The notes under the pieces: model-generated
The model's database searches: none
Seen by the model: only the letters and a program-made list of their open reading frames with translations
What the model was told of the DNA's origin: nothing
NCBI RefSeq assembly: GCF_024753205.1
Contig: NZ_JANUGZ010000005.1
Coordinates: forward strand, 124,001 to 188,000
Length of the DNA: 64,000 nucleotides
Source: Massilia aurea
Lineage (GTDB): Bacteria > Pseudomonadota > Gammaproteobacteria > Burkholderiales > Burkholderiaceae_D
Reading direction: 5' to 3'
Program-made: the position numbers and the translations under genes
In this document: positions 18,902-27,201 of the stretch, piece after piece
How positions within the stretch are numbered: the first letter of the stretch is position 1
Layout of the letters: every line of letters begins with the position of its first letter

Positions 18902-18920
18902 GCGGCGCCACGGGCGCCGC
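18902..18920 (-). promoter_or_regulatory. GC hairpin between L,D-transpeptidase and M23 genes
   Basis: GCGGCGCC-ACG-GGCGCCGC, a perfect eight-pair stem lying just before the ribosome site of the M23 gene. It has no T run, so it may damp read-through or stabilise an end rather than terminate. Confidence 0.35.
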
Positions 18921-18940
18921 GTGTGTGCCTGGGGCGCTCG

Positions 18941-19972
18941 TTACTTTTGCAGGATCACTTCGGTGCCAGCCGACACGGCGGCGCCCACTTCAGCGGCGCT
19001 CCAGTTGGTCAGGCGGATGCAGCCGTGCGATTCGGTCTTGCCCACGTGGCCCGGCACTGGCGTGCCGTGGATGCCGTAGTGCGGCTTGGACAGGTCGATC
19101 CACATCACGCCGACCGGGTTGTTCGGGCCTGGCTTGACAGGGGTTGCCTTGTCGCCCGGCTTGGCGTCCCAGAACAGTTTCGGGTTGTAGTTGTAGACCG
19201 GATTGGCGTGCACACCCTCGATTTTCCAGGTGCCGATCGGCAGCGGATCGCGGCTGCTGCCGGTCGAGGCCGGATACTGGGCCAGCAGGCGGCCCGATGC
19301 GTCAAACAGTTGCAGCGTCTTGGCGCCATCGCGCACGACGACCTTGGTCGCCTGGGCCAGTGGCTCCTTGCCGCTCACGTTCGGCACCATGATGCGTTCG
19401 CCCGCGCGGGCAAAGGTCTTGCCAGGATTGAGGCGCTGCAGCAGTTCCGGGCTGGCGTGGAATTTCTCGCCCAGGCCTTCGAGCACATTGGCGTAGCCCA
19501 GCTGGGCCAGCTTGGACTTTTCCATCATCGTGTCGGGCACTGGCTGGAACGGGCCTTCGACGTCTTCGGGAATCAGCGCGTATTCGGCCAGCGTGGGCGT
19601 GGTGTCGGTGGCGAGGGCATTCCAGGTCGCGTCATCGAGCTTGCCGGTGACCGGCAGCTTGCGCACGGCCTGGAACGTGTTCAGGGCCTGGCGCATGTTC
19701 GAGCCGTAGGCACCGTCGAGTTCACCCGGGGATAGGTAAATGCGTTCGAGCAGCACCTGGGCGCGCAGCAGTTTTTCAAATTCTGCCTGTTCGGCGATGG
19801 CCGGATCCTGCACGGCGCCGGGCGCAGCGGTTACCGCCGTCGACATCGTCGTGTTCTGGGCTGTCGTCGCCGGTTGGGCGGCTGGCGGCAGCGGGGCAGG
19901 CTGTTGCGCGATGGCGTGGGTCAGCGTGCCTCCAAGGGCGGCGATCAGGGTCAGGGCGGTTATCTTGTTCAT
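18941..19972 (-). CDS. L,D-transpeptidase (YkuD) with peptidoglycan-binding domain
   Basis: A 343-residue periplasmic enzyme with signal peptide MNKITALTLIAALGGTLTHAIAQ. A PG_binding_1-like region follows around residues 75-115 (LLERIYLSPGELDGAYGSNMRQALNTFQ), then a LysM-like segment (LQRLNPGKTFARAGERIMVP). The C-terminal YkuD domain carries HGTPVPGHVGKTESHGCIRL, with catalytic Cys in SHGC. It should form or remodel 3-3 peptidoglycan links or attach proteins to the wall. The start is set by GGAG upstream and the signal peptide. It is divergent from the ferredoxin gene. Confidence 0.93.
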   Translation of the reverse strand: MNKITALTLIAALGGTLTHAIAQQPAPLPPAAQPATTAQNTTMSTAVTAAPGAVQDPAIAEQAEFEKLLRAQVLLERIYLSPGELDGAYGSNMRQALNTFQAVRKLPVTGKLDDATWNALATDTTPTLAEYALIPEDVEGPFQPVPDTMMEKSKLAQLGYANVLEGLGEKFHASPELLQRLNPGKTFARAGERIMVPNVSGKEPLAQATKVVVRDGAKTLQLFDASGRLLAQYPASTGSSRDPLPIGTWKIEGVHANPVYNYNPKLFWDAKPGDKATPVKPGPNNPVGVMWIDLSKPHYGIHGTPVPGHVGKTESHGCIRLTNWSAAEVGAAVSAGTEVILQK

Positions 19973-20086
19973 GCGGTCTCCGGGTTTGCTTCTGGAAAAC
20001 TGTAGAGTAGTGAAATGCATCGTCCGGGTCTGTGCGTCAGCGTACTCACAACAGGTCAACTGTTTCATTGAGGCTACAATTGCACG

Positions 20087-20395
20087 ATGGATCAGCCTGT
20101 TTTTACCGTTACTGTCATGCCGCTCGGCGCCAGCGTCGTTGTTGGCACGGCCACGACCGTGCTTCACGCACTCGAGGCTGCCGGCATCGAGTTGCCCAGC
20201 TCATGCCGCAACGGAACCTGCCGGACCTGCCTGTGCCGCCTGCGTGCCGGCAAGGTGGTGTACACGGTCGAGTGGCCGGGCCTGTCGGTCGATGAGCGGC
20301 GGGATGGCGACATCCTGCCCTGCGTGGCGCTGGCGCGCGACGATCTGGTGCTGGACGTCCCGCTGGCGCGGCGCGTCGCTACCGGGCGCGATTAG
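20087..20395 (+). CDS. [2Fe-2S] plant-type ferredoxin
   Basis: A 102-residue electron-transfer protein with the four cluster cysteines in the plant-type spacing: SSCRNGTCRTC, and the fourth in LPCVALA. An extra Cys follows at CLC. The start MDQPVFTVTVMPLG leads into the usual beta-grasp strands. No reductase or partner oxygenase is adjacent, so its partner is unknown. It is transcribed away from the L,D-transpeptidase gene. Confidence 0.92.
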   Translation: MDQPVFTVTVMPLGASVVVGTATTVLHALEAAGIELPSSCRNGTCRTCLCRLRAGKVVYTVEWPGLSVDERRDGDILPCVALARDDLVLDVPLARRVATGRD

Positions 20396-20483
20396 CATGG
20401 TGGTACTATCCGCATGATGCCCGACGCGCTGTCCGGCACGTTCTGATGACATCCGCAGTAATCACCATGAATGGAGCACCACC

Positions 20484-20597
20484 ATGAGCAAAAGTCAGGA
20501 TGCAAAGAAGACGACCAAGAAGGAACCGGCCAAGACCATGAAGGAAAAGAAGGAAGCCAAGAAGGTCAAGAAAGAAGAAAAGTCGCGCCAGCAGTAA
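20484..20597 (+). CDS. Very small lysine-rich protein, 37 residues
   Basis: ATG at 20484 with GGAG nine bases upstream. The product is almost entirely Lys, Glu and Ala (KKEPAKTMKEKKEAKKVKK), so it should be a highly charged helix or disordered. It could bind nucleic acid, but nothing specific supports that. Its stop codon lies in the first of three 11-base tandem repeats. Confidence 0.55.
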   Translation: MSKSQDAKKTTKKEPAKTMKEKKEAKKVKKEEKSRQQ

Positions 20598-20621
20598 GCC
20601 AGCAGCAAACCAGCAGTAAGC
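20589..20621 (+). repeat. Three 11-bp tandem repeats over a stop codon
   Basis: CAGCAGTAAGC, CAGCAGCAAAC, CAGCAGTAAGC in tandem. The first copy contains the TAA stop of the small lysine-rich gene. Confidence 0.75.
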
Positions 20622-20655
20622 CATACGCAATAAACTCAGTTTGACCCTGCATCAC

Positions 20656-20677
20656 CGCGTCGCCTCCCGGCGACGCG
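20656..20677. terminator. Candidate bidirectional hairpin between convergent genes
   Basis: CGCGTCGCC-TCCC-GGCGACGCG, a perfect nine-pair stem between the lysine-rich gene and the convergent hydrolase gene. It has no clear T run on either strand. Confidence 0.4.
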
Positions 20678-20688
20678 CACCGCCTGTC

Positions 20689-21591
20689 CTACGGCGTTTC
20701 TGTACTCAAGCCCAGCGCCCCCTCGATCACTTTCAGCACCGTCGGCCACGCCGGCGAACTCGTTGCCACCTCATCGTAATGGCTGGCCTCAGGCAGGATC
20801 ACGACGTCTGCCACATCCCCCAGCTTGGCTGCGCGCGCCGCGTAGTCGTGCGCCACGCGCGGCGGCGAGATCGTGTCGAGCGCCCCTGTCACGAGCCAGG
20901 TGCGGCTGCCATTGGGCATCAGGTCGGCGGCATTGGTATCGACCAGCACATCGGGCCGCGCAGCGCTCGGGGTGCCGGCCAGCTGCGCGAGATCGCGGTC
21001 GCAACTCGATTTGATCAGCGCCGCTTCGTGGCGCAGGTCGGCCAGGCCGCCCAGGCTCACGATGCGGTCGATCTTGAGTGGATTGGCATGGTGCAGCGGG
21101 CTGCCGGCCGGGATGCGCGCGCGGCCCGCGATCCATTGCACCAGCTGGCCGCCGGCAGAATGGCCGACAGCGACGATGCGTTTCAGATCGAGCTTGTGCG
21201 CAGGTGCATGCGTTGCCAGCAGGTCGAGCGCGGCGTGCATGTCGAGGTACATGCCGGGATAGCCGCCGCCCGGTTCATCGATGCGCCGGTATTCGACGTT
21301 CCAGACCGCAATGCCGCGTGCGGCCAGCGCGCCGGCCATATTGCGAAACTGGGTAATGCCGCCGAACTTGCTGTTCCAGCAGCCACCGTGCACGAGCACC
21401 GCCACGGGGAACGGGCCGGCGCCGGGCGGCACGAACAGTTCCGCGTACTGGGACGGCGCGGGGCCATAGGCGAGTTTGGTGGTCGGGGCAGGGCCGCGCA
21501 GGGCCAGATAGTCGTCGAGTTTCATCGGGGCGGCGTGGACGCTCGAGGCGGCGCCAAGCGCGAGGGCAAACAGCAGGCTGGAAAAGCGCAT
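20689..21591 (-). CDS. Exported alpha/beta hydrolase (carboxylesterase-like)
   Basis: A 300-residue protein with signal peptide MRFSSLLFALALGAASSVHA. The fold is clear: oxyanion HGGCWNSKFGG, nucleophile elbow GHSAGGQ (Ser about 140), an Asp in TGALDTISPP, and His in ASHYDE near the end. This belongs to the esterase/lipase group that includes BD-FAE-like and kynurenine formamidase-like enzymes. The substrate is unknown. No strong ribosome site is seen, but the signal peptide supports the start. Confidence 0.88.
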   Translation of the reverse strand: MRFSSLLFALALGAASSVHAAPMKLDDYLALRGPAPTTKLAYGPAPSQYAELFVPPGAGPFPVAVLVHGGCWNSKFGGITQFRNMAGALAARGIAVWNVEYRRIDEPGGGYPGMYLDMHAALDLLATHAPAHKLDLKRIVAVGHSAGGQLVQWIAGRARIPAGSPLHHANPLKIDRIVSLGGLADLRHEAALIKSSCDRDLAQLAGTPSAARPDVLVDTNAADLMPNGSRTWLVTGALDTISPPRVAHDYAARAAKLGDVADVVILPEASHYDEVATSSPAWPTVLKVIEGALGLSTETP

Positions 21592-21750
21592 GGCGGGGCG
21601 GTGAAGGTGGTGAAAACATCACTATAGCCGAGTCGCCACGCCGCAGCAGCATGCGGCAATGACGGCCGACGGTTGCCGGGCAATCGTACGGCCCCGGGGT
21701 GACGGCCATGCTAGTCTGCCCATGACTCCATCACTTACCGAAAGGCGACC

Positions 21751-21945
21751 ATGATTCAATTCCATGCCAACAACGCCTCGCGCGAACCGGTCATTCTGCA
21801 TGCGCACACGACACCCGATCCGGATGCGCCGAACGACCCACTGGCGCCGCCGCCGCAACCACCGGTGCCGGACGATGTGCCCGATCCCGTCAATGCCCCG
21901 GTCGAAGAGCCGAGCATGCCCGAACCACCGATCCGGGCTCACTAA
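21751..21945 (+). CDS. Small proline-rich acidic protein, 64 residues
   Basis: AAGG lies seven bases before the ATG. After MIQFHANNASREPVILHAHT the sequence is a run of Pro, Asp and Glu (DPLAPPPQPPVPDDVPDP) and is surely disordered. No family is recognised. The codon usage fits the host. Confidence 0.55.
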   Translation: MIQFHANNASREPVILHAHTTPDPDAPNDPLAPPPQPPVPDDVPDPVNAPVEEPSMPEPPIRAH

Positions 21946-21960
21946 ACTAATATTACTTGA

Positions 21961-22161
21961 TCAAGCGCCAGGTCCCTGGCGCTGACCTTCCTTGTCTTCT
22001 TGCTTGTCATCGCTGCCTGCCGGCGGCAGTCCCGGAATCTCGCGAATCATTTGCTCGGTGTCGTGCTGACCAGGCGAGCGTTCGCCGCTGCCGATGTCGG
22101 CTTCATCAAAAATGGCGCGATCCTTGTTTTTCGGGTCGACGTTGTTGGGTGTGTCAGTCAT
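21961..22161 (-). CDS. Small hydrophilic protein, 66 residues
   Basis: Starts MTDTPNNVDPKNKDRAIFDEADIG behind GGAG. The whole chain is polar and probably unfolded. The end of the gene lies over a nine-pair hairpin (21964-21983) that may serve as the end signal for this gene and the convergent small gene. Function unknown. Confidence 0.6.
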   Translation of the reverse strand: MTDTPNNVDPKNKDRAIFDEADIGSGERSPGQHDTEQMIREIPGLPPAGSDDKQEDKEGQRQGPGA

Positions 22162-22347
22162 GCTGGGCTCCAATAGCGTTATCAATGTTGTACGATCCTA
22201 ACAGCCCCGGGGCGGCCATGTCGCGCGGCAGGCCATGGTGAAAACTGTTGCTTTTTCGTCCGTGTACAGGGTACGTGTGCTTCCTGTCACAGAACGGCAA
22301 CAATGGGCTTTCTATAATGTCGATAACATGAAAAACAGGAGGAGATC

Positions 22348-22485
22348 ATGGGCTCGACGTTGTACAACAAGATTTATCTGGGGCGCAGCTCGGTGCTGGG
22401 CTCGCGTAGCGTGCAGCTTGCGCTCGTGCTGGGCGTACTGGCCAGCGCCGGACTGGGTTGGCTGATCCTGCGTTCGCTGCGCTGA
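22348..22485 (+). CDS. Single-pass membrane micro-protein, 45 residues
   Basis: One of the best ribosome sites in the window (AGGAGGAGATC before ATG) starts a 45-residue product. The N-terminal half is polar (MGSTLYNKIYLGRSSVLGSR). Residues 22-42 (VQLALVLGVLASAGLGWLILR) form one membrane segment, and the end is basic. A longer frame over the same bases (22235-22465) is a different reading and has no support. Function unknown. Confidence 0.7.
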   Translation: MGSTLYNKIYLGRSSVLGSRSVQLALVLGVLASAGLGWLILRSLR

Positions 22486-22544
22486 AGGTTGCCCCGGCGC
22501 GCTGCGACGCGTACCATGCGCCCTTTGGTCAACGAAACGCGGTA

Positions 22545-22916
22545 ATGAAAAACGAAAAGCTCACGACGGACGAATACGACGCACTCGAGATGGTGCGGCG
22601 CGGCGGTAAACAAGAGATGGCCAGCGCCTGTGTCGGGCGCAATTCGAAGCGCCTGTGTGGCATCAAGCTGATGTCCTATGGTCGCGACAAGCGGCTGACG
22701 CTGACCGACAAGGGTGAAGAAGTGCTGTTCCTGCGCCGCTGCGTGACGGGTCTGCGCGCACTGGCGGCCGATCCGCAGGTGGTGCTCGACGAAGACGTAC
22801 TGCGTTTCCTGAACCGCAAATCGCATATCGTGCCGCTCGAAGGCGGTGGCCATGGCCTGAGCGACAAGGGCCGTGAATCGCTGGCCGATATCGCCCTGAA
22901 CGAAGAGCGCCGCTGA
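22545..22916 (+). CDS. Hypothetical protein with possible winged-helix character, 123 residues
   Basis: Opens MKNEKLTTDEYDALEMVRRGGKQEMASACVGRNSKRLCGIKLM and then has LTLTDKGEEVLFLRRCVTGLRALAAD. The LTDKG phrase occurs twice in similar form (HGLSDKGRESL), which recalls the strand turn in winged-helix proteins such as PadR or MarR relatives. I cannot assign a family. The start ATG at 22545 is weakly supported. Confidence 0.65.
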   Translation: MKNEKLTTDEYDALEMVRRGGKQEMASACVGRNSKRLCGIKLMSYGRDKRLTLTDKGEEVLFLRRCVTGLRALAADPQVVLDEDVLRFLNRKSHIVPLEGGGHGLSDKGRESLADIALNEERR

Positions 22917-22923
22917 CCGCGCC

Positions 22924-22944
22924 GGCCGTCCCTTGCGGACGGCC
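22924..22944 (+). terminator. Candidate terminator hairpin
   Basis: GGCCGTCC-CTTGC-GGACGGCC just after the stop of the 123-residue gene; T run absent. Confidence 0.45.
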
Positions 22945-23009
22945 ACTGTATTACCTGTCAGCTGTTTTCTGAGTCCTCAGTTACAGCTGGCCTGCAGCAT
23001 TGCGCGTGG

Positions 23010-23261
23010 TTAGTGCGCGCGGCGGCGGGCTGGATACACCAGCGCCCGCACCGCAACTTCGGCCGGCACGTTCATCGTCGCGAGAAATTCTGCTGCGCGC
23101 TGCAGGCCAAGGGTCGGAATCGAGGCGATCGCCTGGTTGACCAGATCGGACGTGCGGCCATCGACGCGCTGGTGGCGCGTTGTGGTCGTATTGGGTGTCA
23201 TGGCCAGGTCGGGCATGTCATTCATGTTCATTGTGGGGTCCAGGTCTCGGGGTTGTGCCAT
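23010..23261 (-). CDS. Small hypothetical protein, up to 83 residues
   Basis: The C-terminal half is ordered-looking (RTSDLVNQAIASIPTLGLQRAAEFLATMNVPAEVAVRALVYPARRRAH), with the sense of a helical DNA- or protein-binding piece. Three starts are possible (23261, 23231, 23225), and none has a strong ribosome site. The family is not recognised. Confidence 0.55.
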   Translation of the reverse strand: MAQPRDLDPTMNMNDMPDLAMTPNTTTTRHQRVDGRTSDLVNQAIASIPTLGLQRAAEFLATMNVPAEVAVRALVYPARRRAH

Positions 23262-23340
23262 TGGCCCGATGATTGTACGACCAATAATGTTTATTTAGCT
23301 ATACAAATGTTCTGCCGGCTATGTAATGACACGGCTTCGT

Positions 23341-23358
23341 CCCGCCACGCGTGGCGGG
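23341..23358. repeat. Perfect 18-bp palindrome
   Basis: CCCGCCACGCGTGGCGGG, downstream of the stop of the large GGDEF-EAL gene. It could act as an RNA end signal, though it lacks T residues. Confidence 0.5.
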
Positions 23359-23376
23359 CATGCAACTGATCGTACG

Positions 23377-26217
23377 CTAGGCGGGTAGGGTCTCAGGCGC
23401 TGGTGATGGCGTTGGCGCCGGCAAGCAGCGGCCTTCGGCCAGCAATGCCTCGAACTGGTCGGCCGGCACCGGCTTGCTGAAGTAATAGCCCTGCATTTCA
23501 TCGCAGCCGTGACTGCGCAGGTAATCGAGCTGTGCGAGCGTCTCGACGCCTTCGGCGATCACGGCCAGCTTCAGGTTGTGGGCCAGCGCGATGATGGACG
23601 TGACGATGGCTGCGTCGTTGGCGTCGTGCGTGATGTCGGCCACGAACGAGCGGTCGATCTTGAGCACGTCGATCGGGAAGCGCGACAGGTACGAGAAGCT
23701 CGAATAGCCGGTGCCGAAGTCGTCAATGGACAGATTGACCCCGAGCGCCTTCATCCGGTGCAGCAATTCCACCGCCGGCGTGACGTCGCTCATGAACAGG
23801 CTTTCGGTCAGCTCGATCTCCAGGCAGGCCGCATCGAGCCCGGTCTCTTGCAGCGTCGCTTCCAGGCTGGCCATCAGGTTGGCCGCGCCGAACTGGCGCG
23901 CCGACAGGTTCACGGCTACCCGAAGGCGCGGGTAGCCGGCAACCTGCCAGGCCTTGTTCTGGGCGCAGGCAGTGCGCATGACCCAAGCGCCGATCGGGAC
24001 GATCAGGCCGGTTTCTTCGGCCACGCCGACAAAGCGCCCCGGCGGCACCATGCCCAGTTCGGGATGGTTCCAGCGGATCAGCGCTTCCATGCCGACGATC
24101 TGGCCCGTCTTCATGTCCACCTGCGGCTGGTAATGCAGCACGAATTCGTCGCGTTCAAGTGCATTGCGCAGCGCGCCTTCGATGCGCACCCGTTCCATCG
24201 CCTCGTCGTTCATGCTCGGCGTGAAGAACTGGAAGTTGTTGCGCCCCAGCTTCTTGGCCCGGTACATCGCGATATCGGCGTGCTCGATCAGGTTTTCGCT
24301 CAGCGTGCCTTCGGTCGGGAACACGGCCACGCCGACCGAGCAGGTCACGAAGAATTCCTTGTTGCCGAGCATGACCGGCTGGGCGACGGCATCCATGATC
24401 CGCTGCACGACGGCAGGCGAGAGCGGCTCGTCGGCATGCTCGTTGAGGATCACGACGAACTCGTCGCCCGACAGGCGCGCCACGGTATCGGCATCGCGCA
24501 GCGCCGCGCGCAGGCGCGCCGCCACGGTCACCAGCAGCACGTCGCCGGCCTTGTGGCCCATGCTGTCATTGACGAACTTGAAGCGGTCCAGGTCGATCAG
24601 CATGACCCACACCGGCCGCTCGCTGCGGCTGGCAAACGCAATCGACTGGCTCAGGCGGTCCTGCAGCAGCGAGCGGTTGGGCAGGCCGGTGAGCACGTCG
24701 TGCTGGGCCACGTGGTGCACGCGCTGCTCGGTCAGCTTGCGCTCGGTGATGTCGCTGCCGGTACCGCGGTAGCCGGTGAGTGCGCCCGTCTCGTCGAACA
24801 CGGGTTCGCCATTCACGCAGAACCAGCGCGCGTTGCCATCGTCATCGACGATCTGGTACTCGAGGTTGTTGAACGCCTCGCGCGCCTGCATTTTCGCCAG
24901 GTGCGCGCGGCCGCTTTCGCTGTCGAGCAGGCCCGGCACGTATTCCCAGCGCGTCTTGCCGATCAGGCCCTGCACGGCAACGCCCGATTTTTCGGTGAAG
25001 CCGCCCGTGATCATCGTGAAGCGCAGTTCGGCGTCCTGTTCCCAGTACCAGTCCGACGACATCGACACCAGCTGGCGGAAACGCTGCTCGCTGTGCAGCA
25101 GCGCTTTTTCGGCGCGCTCGCGCGCGATCATGTCGTCGATCAGCTGGCGGTTGCTGCGGCGCAGCTCCGACGTGCGCTGGCGCACCAGTTGCTGCACTTT
25201 GCGCGCCCGTTCGCCGGCCGATTGCACGAAGGCAGTGCCCATCAGCGTAACGAGGATGCCCCCAAACAGCAGTGACAGCGAGGCGAGATGGTCGGCCAGA
25301 AACGGCCGCGGCGCCGCAGCGACCTCGACGCGCCAGGACCGGCCGCCCGCGTGCAGTATGGTGTTCTGCATGCCATGGTCGGGGCGCAGCCAGCCGGCAA
25401 ATTCATGGCGCGAGGCGTTTGAGGTGGGGCCGTTCGAGAACAGCAGGGCCGCAGGATCGGCATGGTCGCTCGCATACACCGCCACGAAGATGTCGCTGCC
25501 ATCGAGGAGGCCAGCGGCGGCAAGCGATTCGCGCACCAGTTCCTTGCCCCGCAGGACGACGGCCGTGTTCCCCCGCATGACGCCTTGCTTGTCGAATACC
25601 GGCTGCACCAGATCGAAGCTGGCCTGGCTTCTCGGCGCCTGGGCCAGCGCGAACAGGCTGCTGGCGGCCGGCTGGCCCGTGCTGCGCGCCAGCTCGAGCG
25701 CGTCCATGACGGCGGCGTTGTGGGACAGGTTCAGGCCCAGGGCCACTTCGTTGCCGGCCATCGGTTCGACATATTCGATGACGTGGTAGCGGGTGCGCAG
25801 CGGTGCAGGTACCAGGCCGACAGGCGTCATCTCAGTCAGGATGGTGCCGGGACGCACGCGCTGCAGCTCGGCTTCGATTAACGCGCGCTCATTGCCCGGC
25901 ACGACGCGGTGAAAATTGAACGCCTGAATAAAGCGGTGGCGCTCGAGCAGGGCCGACGTGAAGTCGGCAAACCGCTCGCGGCTCACCGGCTCGCCCCTGG
26001 AAAACAGCTGGTTGGTCACGGCCAGCACTTCGAAGGCCTGGCCCATGCCCTGGCGCACCGCCGCCACACGCTGGTCGGCGCGCTGGCCGAAGGCGAGCGC
26101 CATATTGTCATATTCGAGGTGGCTGACACCGATGAACAGGCCGAAGGAGGCGGCCATGCCGCCCCCGAGCGTGAGGGCTGCCGCGAGAGTCAGTGAACGG
26201 GGCAGTCGGCGCGGCAT
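23377..26217 (-). CDS. CHASE-PAS-GGDEF-EAL cyclic-di-GMP protein
   Basis: A 946-residue inner-membrane signalling protein. An N-terminal membrane segment (residues 8-30) is followed by a periplasmic CHASE-type sensor (FNFHRVVPGNERALIEAEL, TPVGLVPAPLRTRYHVIEYVEP), a second membrane segment near 315-340, a PAS/PAC domain (about 380-500), GGDEF, then EAL. The diguanylate cyclase signature reads SGDEF (about residue 582), so the first Gly is Ser. The EAL domain is intact (MEALIRW about 710; DDFGTGYSS; KIDRSFV). It most likely degrades c-di-GMP, with GGDEF regulatory or weakly active. No close neighbour suggests the output. Confidence 0.92.
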   Translation of the reverse strand: MPRRLPRSLTLAAALTLGGGMAASFGLFIGVSHLEYDNMALAFGQRADQRVAAVRQGMGQAFEVLAVTNQLFSRGEPVSRERFADFTSALLERHRFIQAFNFHRVVPGNERALIEAELQRVRPGTILTEMTPVGLVPAPLRTRYHVIEYVEPMAGNEVALGLNLSHNAAVMDALELARSTGQPAASSLFALAQAPRSQASFDLVQPVFDKQGVMRGNTAVVLRGKELVRESLAAAGLLDGSDIFVAVYASDHADPAALLFSNGPTSNASRHEFAGWLRPDHGMQNTILHAGGRSWRVEVAAAPRPFLADHLASLSLLFGGILVTLMGTAFVQSAGERARKVQQLVRQRTSELRRSNRQLIDDMIARERAEKALLHSEQRFRQLVSMSSDWYWEQDAELRFTMITGGFTEKSGVAVQGLIGKTRWEYVPGLLDSESGRAHLAKMQAREAFNNLEYQIVDDDGNARWFCVNGEPVFDETGALTGYRGTGSDITERKLTEQRVHHVAQHDVLTGLPNRSLLQDRLSQSIAFASRSERPVWVMLIDLDRFKFVNDSMGHKAGDVLLVTVAARLRAALRDADTVARLSGDEFVVILNEHADEPLSPAVVQRIMDAVAQPVMLGNKEFFVTCSVGVAVFPTEGTLSENLIEHADIAMYRAKKLGRNNFQFFTPSMNDEAMERVRIEGALRNALERDEFVLHYQPQVDMKTGQIVGMEALIRWNHPELGMVPPGRFVGVAEETGLIVPIGAWVMRTACAQNKAWQVAGYPRLRVAVNLSARQFGAANLMASLEATLQETGLDAACLEIELTESLFMSDVTPAVELLHRMKALGVNLSIDDFGTGYSSFSYLSRFPIDVLKIDRSFVADITHDANDAAIVTSIIALAHNLKLAVIAEGVETLAQLDYLRSHGCDEMQGYYFSKPVPADQFEALLAEGRCLPAPTPSPAPETLPA

Positions 26218-26382
26218 GTTATCGAAAGGTCCAGGTCAATCCGTACAAATGAGTCAGGAGCGCACGCGGCAGACGGTTCTTGCCGACGAGCATGAATGCG
26301 CGCCAGTGTGTCATACAAGAGGCTGGCGCCGCAAACTTATCGTATTGTGAGGGACAATCTGCCCGTCGTGGGTAAAACCGTG

Positions 26383-27162
26383 TTAGCCCCGGCGCCACGC
26401 CAGCCAGGCCACCACACCCCGCGCAAGCAGCCGGTTGGCCCAGCCGAAGCCGATGCCGCTGCGGTCCCGGCCGCGCCGTGCGAGGCGTCCCAGCAGGCGT
26501 TCTCCGCGTAAAGGCGTTGTGCCGGGGCGCACGGCAAACAGGATCCGGTTGTTGCCGGCGATGTCCCGAAACCAGACTACGCGTCCCTCGAAGGCATCCC
26601 GCAGCCGTTGTAAGAAAGACACATAATCGGGATCGTAGGTGAAGATATTGGCCACCAATACGCCGCCAGGCCGCAGCGCGCGGCGGCCGGCCGCATAGAA
26701 CGCGCGGCTGGCCAGCGCCGGCGGCAAGCCGGCCCGGTCGAAGCCATCGACCAGCAACACATCGGCGTCCCCGGGCATGCGCGCCAGATAATCGGCCGCG
26801 TCGCAATGCAGCACCCACAGGCGCACATCGTCCGGCGGCAGGCAGAACAGGTCGCGCAGCGCGATCACGTCGGCGCGGATCTCGAGCACCGTGATGCGGG
26901 CCTGGGGAAAGTGGCGGTAGCAGAACTTGGCGAGGGAGCCGCCGCCCAGGCCCACCATCACGATGTGGCGCGGGCGCGGCGCGAACAGCGCAAAGCACAT
27001 CATGGCGCGGGTATAATCGAGAACGAGGGCGTCGGGCCGCGCCAGCAGCATCTCGCTTTGGACATCGCCAGGTGTGAATGCGAGGGTGCGGCGCTTGCCG
27101 TCGGTCACGACCAGAGGCGCGGCGGCGGCAGGAGATTCAGGAAGATCGTGGGGCGCGGGCAT
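26383..27162 (-). CDS. Spermidine synthase-like methyltransferase-fold protein
   Basis: A 259-residue protein with the spermidine synthase-like Rossmann core: HIVMVGLGGGSLAKFCYRHFP, then ITVLEIRADVIALRDLF, DAADYLARMPGDADVLLVDGFDRAG, and RPGGVLVANIF. The N-terminal strand domain is short (RRTLAFTPGDVQSEMLLARPDALVLDYTRAMM). Many such proteins are annotated as spermine/spermidine synthases although their substrate is unproven. The C-terminus is rich in Arg and Trp. Confidence 0.82.
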   Translation of the reverse strand: MPAPHDLPESPAAAAPLVVTDGKRRTLAFTPGDVQSEMLLARPDALVLDYTRAMMCFALFAPRPRHIVMVGLGGGSLAKFCYRHFPQARITVLEIRADVIALRDLFCLPPDDVRLWVLHCDAADYLARMPGDADVLLVDGFDRAGLPPALASRAFYAAGRRALRPGGVLVANIFTYDPDYVSFLQRLRDAFEGRVVWFRDIAGNNRILFAVRPGTTPLRGERLLGRLARRGRDRSGIGFGWANRLLARGVVAWLAWRRG

Positions 27163-27201
27163 CTGGCAAGTATATGTCGCCGCGCCCGCCGCCCCGCCGT
27201 A

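Noticed and set aside
22235..22465. 76-codon frame overlapping the 45-residue membrane micro-protein
   Set aside because: Wrong frame relative to the very strong ribosome site, and no credible start signal of its own.
23509..25275. 588-codon plus-strand frame
   Set aside because: Antisense shadow of the GGDEF-EAL gene, whose domains are unambiguous on the other strand.
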